A DNA stretch of 64,000 nt from JAOAGA01 sp964540515 (lineage in GTDB: Bacteria; CALINM01): contig CAZIMS010000003.1 of NCBI GenBank assembly GCA_964540515.1, positions 62,001-126,000 of the forward strand, written 5' to 3'. Of the stretch, positions 24,730 through 32,639 are shown in pieces. Both the position numbers and the translations under genes were made by a program. How positions within the stretch are numbered: position 1 is the first letter of the stretch; every line of letters starts with the position of its first letter. The notes beneath the pieces are model-generated. The model worked only from the letters and a program-made list of their open reading frames with translations. It made no database searches and was not told the DNA's origin.

Positions 24730-25968
24730 ATGAAGACAATTATTTATTTTATATTTTCATTAATCTCTATAATATTTTTAATCTTCTATAGTCTATTAAG
24801 AAATATCTTTAACTACCAAAAAAGACAAAAAAAAGTAATTTTTGGCACCACACCAATTATAAACAATAAATACTGGTCAAATGCTTTAAAAGGAGTTGGA
24901 ATTCCATCAGAAACTTTTATGTCTGGATTTTATTCAATAAACAAAAAAGAAGATTTTGATAAATATTTTGATGATGTATTACCTAAAATCTTAAGAATCA
25001 ATCCAATTAATAAATTATTCCACTTTTTTTTTGTTTGGTTGTATATCGTAAATAATGCCAAGGTATTTGTAATGTCTTTTGATGGGGTAATCTATAAAAA
25101 ATTTTTTTGGAAGATGGAAAGATGGCTTTTTAGAATTAATGGAATAAAAACAATTGTTATACCCTATGGTGGAGATTCATATATGTATAGCCGAACAAAA
25201 GATAAATCCTTGCAAAATGGTCTTTTATTATCATATCCAGATGCGGCTAAAATGGAAAAGAAAATAGAACAAAAAGTATTTTATTGGTCAAAATATGCGG
25301 ATGTCGTCATAACGGGTATAATGAGTGCGGATGGTTTTCCCAGATGGGATCTATGTTTAATTCCATTCGTTATCAATACTCATGAGTGGTATCCTAAAAA
25401 AAATTATTCAATGAACGATGGCTATAATGGGGTAGTAAAAATATTACATGCACCTAATCACAGAGGGTTTAAGGGAACATATTTTTTGATTGATGCTGTT
25501 GATGAATTAATCGAGGAAGGGCTCAAAATTGAGCTTGTATTATTGGAAAAAGTCTCTAATGATAAAATTAAGGAAATTATGCAAGAAGCTGATATATTAG
25601 CGGATCAGTTTGTCTTTGGCTATGCAATGAATGCCATAGAAGGGATGGCTTCAGGATTGCCAGTTTTATCAAATTTAGAACATGAAGTTTATAAAAATTT
25701 ACTTTGTAGATATTCTTACATAAAGAAATGTCCTATTTTAAGTACAACCCCCGAAAATATAAAAGAAAACATCAAATTGTTAGTTACAAATCCAACCTTA
25801 AGAAAAGAATTAGGACAAGCAGGAAGAGAATACGTTGAGAAATATCATTCCTATGAGACGTTTCAATATGTTTTTAAAAATATATTAAAAAAATTCTCTG
25901 GTGAAGATGTTGATTTACTAAACCTTTTTTCACCTTTAAAATCGGAATATTTAAAAGATAAAAGTTAA
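24730..25968 (+). CDS. Membrane-anchored GT-B glycosyltransferase (GT4-like)
   Basis: The 412-residue protein has an N-terminal membrane segment (about 4-25). The C-terminal half is a GT-B nucleotide-sugar-binding domain (HAPNHRGFKGT near 238-248; FGYAMNAIEGMASGLPVL near 297-314, the acidic E positions of GT4 enzymes). A DILADQF stretch precedes that motif. It resembles the transferase at 28373-29437, which has a matching HAPTNRACKGSKY and an ADQ/VDQ motif, so the two are probable paralogues within this locus. It starts 7 bases after the methyltransferase, with AAGGAG upstream. Sugar donor and acceptor are unknown. Confidence 0.75.
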   Translation: MKTIIYFIFSLISIIFLIFYSLLRNIFNYQKRQKKVIFGTTPIINNKYWSNALKGVGIPSETFMSGFYSINKKEDFDKYFDDVLPKILRINPINKLFHFFFVWLYIVNNAKVFVMSFDGVIYKKFFWKMERWLFRINGIKTIVIPYGGDSYMYSRTKDKSLQNGLLLSYPDAAKMEKKIEQKVFYWSKYADVVITGIMSADGFPRWDLCLIPFVINTHEWYPKKNYSMNDGYNGVVKILHAPNHRGFKGTYFLIDAVDELIEEGLKIELVLLEKVSNDKIKEIMQEADILADQFVFGYAMNAIEGMASGLPVLSNLEHEVYKNLLCRYSYIKKCPILSTTPENIKENIKLLVTNPTLRKELGQAGREYVEKYHSYETFQYVFKNILKKFSGEDVDLLNLFSPLKSEYLKDKS

Positions 25969-26003
25969 TTGTAAATAGAATTTGCAAGTAAAAGAGGTAG
26001 CTT

Positions 26004-26915
26004 ATGAGAATTATTATTTTTGGTGCAAATGGATTATTAGGAAGAAATTTAGTGGAACATTTTTCTAAGAGTCATTATGTGTATGCAACTGTTCAAGACA
26101 AAAAAAATATCAAATTTTCTTTGAATGAAAATATTTCTATCATTGAAGTTAATCTAACATGTCTCAATTTAGAGATATTACCTGTTGACATTGATGCAGT
26201 TTTATATTTAGCCCAGTCGAAAAAGTATAGGGATTTTCCCTCAGGAAGCGAGGATATGGTCCAATTAAATATTTTTACCCCAATTCAGATAGCTAATTGG
26301 GCACTTAAAAATAAAGTAAAAAAATTTTTATATGCTTCAAGCGGTGGTATATATACTGAAAAACATATACCATATGATGAGACATCACAAATAGATGTTT
26401 ACCAAAAAAAAAGTTTTTACTTGAACACAAAATTATCAGGTGAGATATTGCTACGTAATTATACAGATTTTTTTGAGTCTTTTTTAATAATAAGACCTTT
26501 TTTTATTTATGGATCTAATCAAGATGAAAACATGTTAATTCCTCGTTTAATAAAAAATATTTATGATGGCAAAGAAATCATCCTGTATGGAGAGGATGGT
26601 ATAAAGATAAATCCTATATATGTTTTAGATGCAGTAGCTGCAATAAGCAATATGATGAATTTTGATGGTATTCTAACAATAAATGTTGCTGGCGAAGAAA
26701 TTGTTAGCATCAAGGAATTGTGTTTATTAATAGGCAAGTTAATTGGAAAAGAACCAGTATTCAAAGTAGTTAATGAAAAGCAAAAAGATATAGTAGGGGA
26801 TATAACATTATTGAAAAAACTAATATATCAACCACAAATCAATATGGAAACGGGTATTAAAAATGTTTTGTTAAAATCATTTGAAAAAACTAATCTTTAT
26901 AATAAGAGTTTTTAA
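26004..26915 (+). CDS. NAD-dependent epimerase/dehydratase family protein (SDR)
   Basis: A 303-residue extended SDR with the Rossmann motif FGANGLLGRN near 6-15, YASSGGIY near 110-117 and a YxxxK in YLNTK near 138-142. The glycine motif is GxNGxxG, as in many dTDP-sugar reductases and epimerases of O-antigen clusters. RPFFIYGSNQ near 160-170 is the usual SDR substrate-region signature. AAGAGGT precedes the ATG. The flippase gene follows almost at once. The nucleotide sugar is unknown; locus context points to a deoxy or amino sugar step. Confidence 0.82.
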   Translation: MRIIIFGANGLLGRNLVEHFSKSHYVYATVQDKKNIKFSLNENISIIEVNLTCLNLEILPVDIDAVLYLAQSKKYRDFPSGSEDMVQLNIFTPIQIANWALKNKVKKFLYASSGGIYTEKHIPYDETSQIDVYQKKSFYLNTKLSGEILLRNYTDFFESFLIIRPFFIYGSNQDENMLIPRLIKNIYDGKEIILYGEDGIKINPIYVLDAVAAISNMMNFDGILTINVAGEEIVSIKELCLLIGKLIGKEPVFKVVNEKQKDIVGDITLLKKLIYQPQINMETGIKNVLLKSFEKTNLYNKSF

Positions 26916-26916
26916 T

Positions 26917-28368
26917 TTGGCATACAGAAGATTAGCAAAGGATACTTTAATTTATGGTAGTGCTGATTTAATAGGCAAAATAATATCTTTCTTAGTTTTC
27001 CCGATAATAGCCAATGTATTCTCCCCTGCAAATTTTGGTGCCTTGGAAGTAATTTTAGTAACTAGTAACTTGATAGGCTTATTTATTGGCTGTGGTATTA
27101 GCAACGGCCTTCATCGCTACTTTTGGGAAGTGAGTAATACAAATAATCAGAGAAATAAGCTCATATCTTCTGGGCTTTATATAATTGTCTTATTAAGCGT
27201 TATTTTTTCAATAACTTCCTTTTTATTATTTTTCTTGGGACATTTATTGAATGTCAAAATCCCTTACAATTTAACTTTTTTAGGTGTTATTTACTTTACT
27301 GGTTTTACAATAACTTATCAAATTAATACATTTTTTTTGGATGTATTGAGAATAAACTTTGAAGCTATTAAGTTTTTTATAATTTCTACTTTTTTTAGAG
27401 CAGGTTTGGCAATATTCTCTGTTTTTTTTGTTTTATTTGTTTCTAAAGATGTGGAAGGATATTTAGCATCTCAATTCTATGTTTCTTTAATAGTATTTTT
27501 TATTACTTCATACTTATTGCGTAAATATTATTCGTTAGATTTTGACGGCCAGTGGGTTCAAAAATTGTTTAGATTTGGTTATCCCTTCATATTTATGGGA
27601 GTGGGATATTGGATTTTTACCTCCACCGATAGATGGATGCTTGCATATTTTAGTACTCTTGAGGAAGTTGGTATTTATTCTGTAGCGTTTAGATTTGTGA
27701 CCATAATATCTTTTATTAGTATAGCCTTTGGAGCAGCATGGGGTCCATGGGCTTTTAAAATAAAAAAAGAACATGAGTTTCATTATCCTAATATTTACGG
27801 TAATATTTTTCTAATATTTTTTTTTGTTATGATTTTTTTGGGTTCCACATTAATATTATTTTCTGATGAATTAATAGGTTTTTTAATGTCAAAAAGATAT
27901 ATCAATAGCAGTGATGTGTTGAAAGTTTTAGTTATTGGTGCTGTGTTGCAGTCTACACAACAAATTTCTGCCATAGGAATACCTTTAGAGGGTAAAACCA
28001 ACATTTTTAACAAATTTGCATGGGTAACTGCTGGATTAAATGTAATTTTGAATTATATTTTTATACCTCTTTGGGGGGCATTAGGAGCAGCATTGGCAAC
28101 TATTATATGTCATTTTTGCTTAACATTCTTTTATTTTATCAAAACTTATAGATACGGACACATCAAAATTGATTTTGTCAGACTTATAGTTATGTTAGCA
28201 TCTTTGTTAACAAGTTTTATAATAACAATGATTTTTTTTAAAAAAGAGATCACAAAAGTTATGTTTGTTTATAAGATTTTAGTTTTTTTTACTTTAAATT
28301 TAGTATGTTATTTAATCTTACCTGTCAAAGGGATAAATTTTATAAATGAGAAATTTTTGAAGGTATAA
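26917..28368 (+). CDS. Wzx-type polysaccharide flippase (MOP family)
   Basis: About 483 residues with 12-14 membrane helices. The start RRLAKDTLIYGSADLIGKIISFL (residues near 4-26) is the standard N-terminus of Wzx/RfbX-type MOP exporters. STDRWMLAYFSTLEEVGIYSVAFRF (near 242-266, quoted by position) is a conserved internal feature. It flips lipid-linked oligosaccharide units across the inner membrane. No ATG lies near the start. The TTG at 26917, one base past the previous stop, fits the family length best; the upstream TTG at 26881 would add 12 residues and overlap the SDR by 35 bases. A Wzy polymerase is not obvious in the locus; the YfhO-like protein is a poor fit. Confidence 0.83.
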   Translation: MAYRRLAKDTLIYGSADLIGKIISFLVFPIIANVFSPANFGALEVILVTSNLIGLFIGCGISNGLHRYFWEVSNTNNQRNKLISSGLYIIVLLSVIFSITSFLLFFLGHLLNVKIPYNLTFLGVIYFTGFTITYQINTFFLDVLRINFEAIKFFIISTFFRAGLAIFSVFFVLFVSKDVEGYLASQFYVSLIVFFITSYLLRKYYSLDFDGQWVQKLFRFGYPFIFMGVGYWIFTSTDRWMLAYFSTLEEVGIYSVAFRFVTIISFISIAFGAAWGPWAFKIKKEHEFHYPNIYGNIFLIFFFVMIFLGSTLILFSDELIGFLMSKRYINSSDVLKVLVIGAVLQSTQQISAIGIPLEGKTNIFNKFAWVTAGLNVILNYIFIPLWGALGAALATIICHFCLTFFYFIKTYRYGHIKIDFVRLIVMLASLLTSFIITMIFFKKEITKVMFVYKILVFFTLNLVCYLILPVKGINFINEKFLKV

Positions 28369-28372
28369 TAAT

Positions 28373-29437
28373 ATGAAAGTATTACATTTACCAACTTCTG
28401 TTGGTGGACATTCTTGGGGATTAGCACAAGGAGAAAAAATTTTAGGATTAGATTCCAAGGTATTAGTTAGTCGTCAGAATTGGCTAAATTATAATTGTGA
28501 TATATGTTTGCATTTAGAAAAAAAATCAAAAATTAAAAAACTACTTATTCCTTTGATTGAATTTTTTAAAATAAGAGACAAATTTGATGTTTTTCATTTT
28601 AATTTTGGAAGTTCATTAATAGATTATCCTCAATATGGATTAAATCTTTTAGATTTACCTTTTTACAAAGGCGTAAAAATAATGACCTACAATGGTTGCG
28701 ATGCAAGACAAAAGTATCCGACTATTCAAAGAGTCGGCTTTTCAGCTTGTCATGAAGTTGATTGTTATGATGGCTTATGTAATAGTTGGCAACAGTACGA
28801 TGTGAAAAGAAAAAGAATTGCAAAGGTTGAAAAAAATGTTGATCATATCTTTGCTTTAAATCCTGATTTGATGTATTTTTTGCCTGAAGATAAAACGAGT
28901 TTTTTACCCTATGCTATAGCTGGATGGTATGAAATTGAGGAAAGTAAGTATGAGATAAAAGATAAAATCAAGATAGTCCATGCTCCAACTAATAGGGCTT
29001 GTAAGGGTAGTAAATATATAATAAAGGCTTTAAAAGAATTACAACAAAGATTTAGTAATGTTGAAATCTCTTTAATAGAAAACGTTCCTTATAATGAGGC
29101 ACTTAAACTTTATCGAGAATCTCACATTGTGGTTGACCAAGTATTGGTAGGTTGGTATGGAGGTCTAGCTGTTGAGGTAATGAAAATGGGAAAACCAGTT
29201 ACTGTTTTTATCAGAGAAGAGGATCTAAGATTTATCCCTAAAAAAATGGCTGAAGATTTAAGCGAAACTATCATAAATACCGACCCATATAATATCTTTG
29301 ATAAACTTGCAAAATATATTGATAACATACAATTACTATACCAAAAAAGTGAGGCGAGCAGGGAATATGTATCGAAATGGCATAATCCAGAATATGTTGC
29401 TTCAATTACTAAAGAAGCTTATGAGAGATTTTTATAA
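28373..29437 (+). CDS. GT-B glycosyltransferase (GT4-like)
   Basis: The 354-residue protein starts MKVLHLPTSVGGHSWGLAQG, a typical GT4 N-terminal glycine loop. It has a donor-side HAPTNRACKGSKY near 203-215 and a GWYGGLAVEVMKMGKPV motif near 261-277, equivalent to the E-x7-E region. The cysteine-bearing stretch FSACHEVDCYDGLC near 123-136 is unusual for GT4 and may form a metal site or a disulfide. It is probably homologous to the transferase at 24730-25968. It starts 4 bases after the flippase and overlaps the next asparagine synthase-like gene by one base. Confidence 0.75.
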   Translation: MKVLHLPTSVGGHSWGLAQGEKILGLDSKVLVSRQNWLNYNCDICLHLEKKSKIKKLLIPLIEFFKIRDKFDVFHFNFGSSLIDYPQYGLNLLDLPFYKGVKIMTYNGCDARQKYPTIQRVGFSACHEVDCYDGLCNSWQQYDVKRKRIAKVEKNVDHIFALNPDLMYFLPEDKTSFLPYAIAGWYEIEESKYEIKDKIKIVHAPTNRACKGSKYIIKALKELQQRFSNVEISLIENVPYNEALKLYRESHIVVDQVLVGWYGGLAVEVMKMGKPVTVFIREEDLRFIPKKMAEDLSETIINTDPYNIFDKLAKYIDNIQLLYQKSEASREYVSKWHNPEYVASITKEAYERFL

Positions 29438-31416
29438 TGTGTGGCATAACAGGATATTTTAGTTCAGAAGTTGCTGACAAAAGAGTGATAGTTTCTTTGA
29501 CCAACTCTATCAAACATCGTGGTCCTGATGATGAAGGTTATTTTCTGTTTAATACTAAAGAGGATTGCTATGAGATAGCAGGCGGTAAAGACACGCCAGA
29601 AGGGGTATATAAAAGTAATCTGTCCTTTGCTCCAAAAAAAGATTTGAGTGATGTTAATGGCAATTTTAATCTTTTGCTTGGCCATAGAAGGCTTTCTATC
29701 ATTGATCCAACTCCTTCCGGACATCAACCGATGTGTAATGATGATGGGAAGATCTGGATAGTCTTTAATGGTGAAATTTACAATTACATAGAGATAAGAG
29801 AAGAGTTAAAAGCAAAGGGTTATGAGTTTAAAACTACCTGTGATACAGAAGTAATTATTAAAGCATATGAAGAGTGGGGTGTAGATTGCTTATCTAAATT
29901 TAATGGTATGTGGGCTTTTGTGATACTTGATATGAATAAGCGGCTGCTTTTTGGCTCAAGAGATAGATGTGGTGTGAAGCCACTTTTTTATTATTATAGG
30001 GATTCAAAAAATTTTACCTTTGCGTCGGAGATAAAGGCATTGTTGACACTGCCTTTTTACGCAAAGGAGATTAATGAAATTGCCGTTTTTGACTATTTGG
30101 TTTCTGGGTTAGAGGAGTATGAGTCTGAAAGCATGTTTAAAAATATAATGGAGCTTAGACCTGCCCATTATTTTACGTTCCATTTAGATAACCAAAACTT
30201 TACAATACAAAAATATTACAATCTTTCATATCATTCTGATTTCGAAACATTTAATGAGATAAAGGTTAAAGATTATATTGAGAATATTAGAAGTCTAATC
30301 TTAGATGCTGTGAAGATAAGACTTAGATCTGATGTGCCTGTTGGTACCTGTTTGAGTGGTGGACTTGATAGTTCAACAATAGTATGTATTATTGATAGTT
30401 TTTTAAAAAAAGAGAGGATAGAGCAAGTTGGGTTAAAACAAAAGGTTTTTACTGCTTGCTATAAAGATAGTCCCATAGATGAAAGCAAGTGGGCGGGAAT
30501 AGTTGCTAAAAGTACCAATGTTGACTGGTTCCAAACAAATCCAACAGGGGATGATTTGATAAAAGATTTAGAAGACTTGGTTTATTATCAGGATATACCT
30601 TTTGGATCTACAAGCATTTATGCCCAATATCGTGTCATTAAGCTTGCTAAGGAAAATGGTGTAAAGGTCTTATTGGATGGTCAGGGTGGAGACGAACTAT
30701 TTGCAGGATATCATACTTATTATAAGATTTTCTTAGCGGAACTCATAAAAAATGGCTATTTTAATGTCGCCTTTAATGAGTTTAATAGTTTAAAGGATAA
30801 GATGAATATTCCAATTTTAAGTGTAATTAAAAACCTAATAAATCCTTATATGCCAGATTTTTCAAAATTTTTCTTGGGAAGATTAAAATACAGAGAGCTT
30901 AAATATCTTAATGGGAGCTTTTTAAGAAGACATAAGGATAGAGTTTTGTTAGAGGGCAGTTCAAATAATTTAAATGAGTTTTTATGTAAACATATGACAT
31001 ACATGAATCTAAAAACTTTACTACGTTATGAAGACAGAAACTCGATGAGATTTTCTCTTGAAGCAAGGACGCCTTTTGCTGATGATATAAACTTAATTGA
31101 GTATGTTTTTCAAATACCATCTATTTACAAGATTCATAATGGCTGGACAAAATATCTTTTAAGAGAATCAACGAAGGATATATTGCCTGAGGAGATAAGA
31201 TGGCGCAAGGATAAAATAGGTTTTGCAACACCAGAGGAAGATTGGATGAAGGGAAGAATGGATGTTTTTAAAACGTATCTAAGCGAAGATTTGCAATCTT
31301 TTCTTCATGTAAAAAAAAGTGATTTTGATGGTATGATAAATTCTAAAGATGTAGGTTTAATTAGGTTTGCTTGGAGAATGATAAATTTAAGTTTATGGTA
31401 TAAAAAATTTTTTTAG
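29437..31416 (+). CDS. asnB: Second asparagine synthase-like glutamine amidotransferase
   Basis: The 659-residue protein starts MCGITGYF with Cys2 as predicted nucleophile. SIKHRGPDDEGYF lies near 25-37, IVFNGEIYNYIEIREEL near 108-124 and the PP-loop CLSGGLDSSTI near 306-316. SLEARTPFADDINLIEYVF (near 541-559) is typical of the family. This is the second such gene in about 10 kb, and both sit among glycosyltransferases. Sugar-uronic acid amidation or amide formation with an amino acid is therefore as likely as asparagine synthesis. Its start overlaps the previous stop (TAATG). Confidence 0.88.
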   Translation: MCGITGYFSSEVADKRVIVSLTNSIKHRGPDDEGYFLFNTKEDCYEIAGGKDTPEGVYKSNLSFAPKKDLSDVNGNFNLLLGHRRLSIIDPTPSGHQPMCNDDGKIWIVFNGEIYNYIEIREELKAKGYEFKTTCDTEVIIKAYEEWGVDCLSKFNGMWAFVILDMNKRLLFGSRDRCGVKPLFYYYRDSKNFTFASEIKALLTLPFYAKEINEIAVFDYLVSGLEEYESESMFKNIMELRPAHYFTFHLDNQNFTIQKYYNLSYHSDFETFNEIKVKDYIENIRSLILDAVKIRLRSDVPVGTCLSGGLDSSTIVCIIDSFLKKERIEQVGLKQKVFTACYKDSPIDESKWAGIVAKSTNVDWFQTNPTGDDLIKDLEDLVYYQDIPFGSTSIYAQYRVIKLAKENGVKVLLDGQGGDELFAGYHTYYKIFLAELIKNGYFNVAFNEFNSLKDKMNIPILSVIKNLINPYMPDFSKFFLGRLKYRELKYLNGSFLRRHKDRVLLEGSSNNLNEFLCKHMTYMNLKTLLRYEDRNSMRFSLEARTPFADDINLIEYVFQIPSIYKIHNGWTKYLLRESTKDILPEEIRWRKDKIGFATPEEDWMKGRMDVFKTYLSEDLQSFLHVKKSDFDGMINSKDVGLIRFAWRMINLSLWYKKFF

Positions 31417-31427
31417 TATAATTTAGA

Positions 31428-32639
31428 ATGCGCAAAAAAATCCTTATAATTTCATTTTTTTCACCACCATCATCAGCAATAGGTGCTGTTAGGATAACAA
31501 AGTTTGTAAAGTATCTAATGAAGTTTGGATGGAGTGTAACAATACTAACTGTTAAGGAAAAATATTTCAGCTCTTACAATCTGGATAGTAATAAAGACAT
31601 AGAGGGTGCAAGAATAATAAGAACAGATATTATAAATCCTCTAAAAGGACTAAAGGAATGGGGATTATACTGGCTACCATATTTAAAGAAGGAGTTAGAT
31701 AGTTTACTTAAAAATGAGAAATTTGATGTCTCTTTATGGACTGGAAATCCTTTTTATCAATGGATCTTGGCACCTTACTATAAGAAAAAATATAACTTAA
31801 AGTATGTGATTGATTTCCGTGATGAATGGTCGCTTTCGGATGTAATCAAAAAGTGGTATGGCTCTATATTTTACAGGGTTAAGAGATTTTTAGACAGTAA
31901 GATAGCTAAGATATTGGAACCAAAAATTTTAAAGCAGGCATCAGCCATAATAAATGTAACAGATGAGTTAACAGATATTTACAAAAAGTTTTATAGCCAA
32001 TCTATTAGCGATAAGCTTTTTTTTACAGTTTATAATGGGGTTGATCTGGAAGATTTAAGGGAGCTAAAGGAAATTGATGCTGTACCTTATTTTGAAATTA
32101 TTTACGCTGGTAAATTCGGTAATTTTAGAAGCCCTTTCAATTTTTTTTCTGCCTTTTTAGAATTTATAAAAGATTATCAATTAAAACCTGAAAAGATAAA
32201 AATCACTCTCATTGGAAATATAGAAGAGAACATAGTAGAGTTTGTTGAGAAATTAGGGATAAAGGACTATATAAATTTTTTGGGTCAAAAATCTTATAAA
32301 GAAACTTTAGCATTTATTAATAGAGCTAATCTGGGTTTACTGATAGTTAGTTCTCCTACCGAAGGTTCTACTAAAATTTTTGATTATATTGCCTTAAATA
32401 AAAAAATACTTGTTCTCTCTGATTATGAAAATGCTAGGGCAGTGAGTATTGCTAAGGTTTATGGAAACATAATTTTTACGGGAAATAATGTAGGAGATAT
32501 CAAACAAGCATTACGTGAGGCATATTTTAACAGGATTGATTATCCTATCAACCCAACAGTTTTAGAATTTTACAATAGAGAATTTCAAACTAAGCAGTTA
32601 GAATATATTCTAACTGCTGTTATTGAAGGGAGAATGTGA
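31428..32639 (+). CDS. GT4-family glycosyltransferase
   Basis: The 403-residue protein has a GT-B N-terminal domain opening ILIISFFSPPSSAIGAVR (near 4-21), a signature of WbuB/WcaI-type transferases. It has a donor-binding half with IIYAGKFGNFRSP near 225-237 and GLLIVSSPTEGSTKIFDYIALNKKIL (near 303-328, by position). The E in TEGSTK plus FDY replaces the usual EGFGxxxLEA motif. The gene starts 11 bases after asnB. A TATAAT ends 5 bases before its ATG and there is no Shine-Dalgarno, so it may have its own leaderless promoter. It overlaps the next gene by 4 bases (ATGTGATG). Confidence 0.82.
   Translation: MRKKILIISFFSPPSSAIGAVRITKFVKYLMKFGWSVTILTVKEKYFSSYNLDSNKDIEGARIIRTDIINPLKGLKEWGLYWLPYLKKELDSLLKNEKFDVSLWTGNPFYQWILAPYYKKKYNLKYVIDFRDEWSLSDVIKKWYGSIFYRVKRFLDSKIAKILEPKILKQASAIINVTDELTDIYKKFYSQSISDKLFFTVYNGVDLEDLRELKEIDAVPYFEIIYAGKFGNFRSPFNFFSAFLEFIKDYQLKPEKIKITLIGNIEENIVEFVEKLGIKDYINFLGQKSYKETLAFINRANLGLLIVSSPTEGSTKIFDYIALNKKILVLSDYENARAVSIAKVYGNIIFTGNNVGDIKQALREAYFNRIDYPINPTVLEFYNREFQTKQLEYILTAVIEGRM

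Noticed and set aside
26881..26916. TTG start extending the flippase by 12 residues
   Set aside because: It overlaps the SDR by 35 bases and adds residues not seen in the family; the TTG at 26917 lies just after the SDR stop and fits better.
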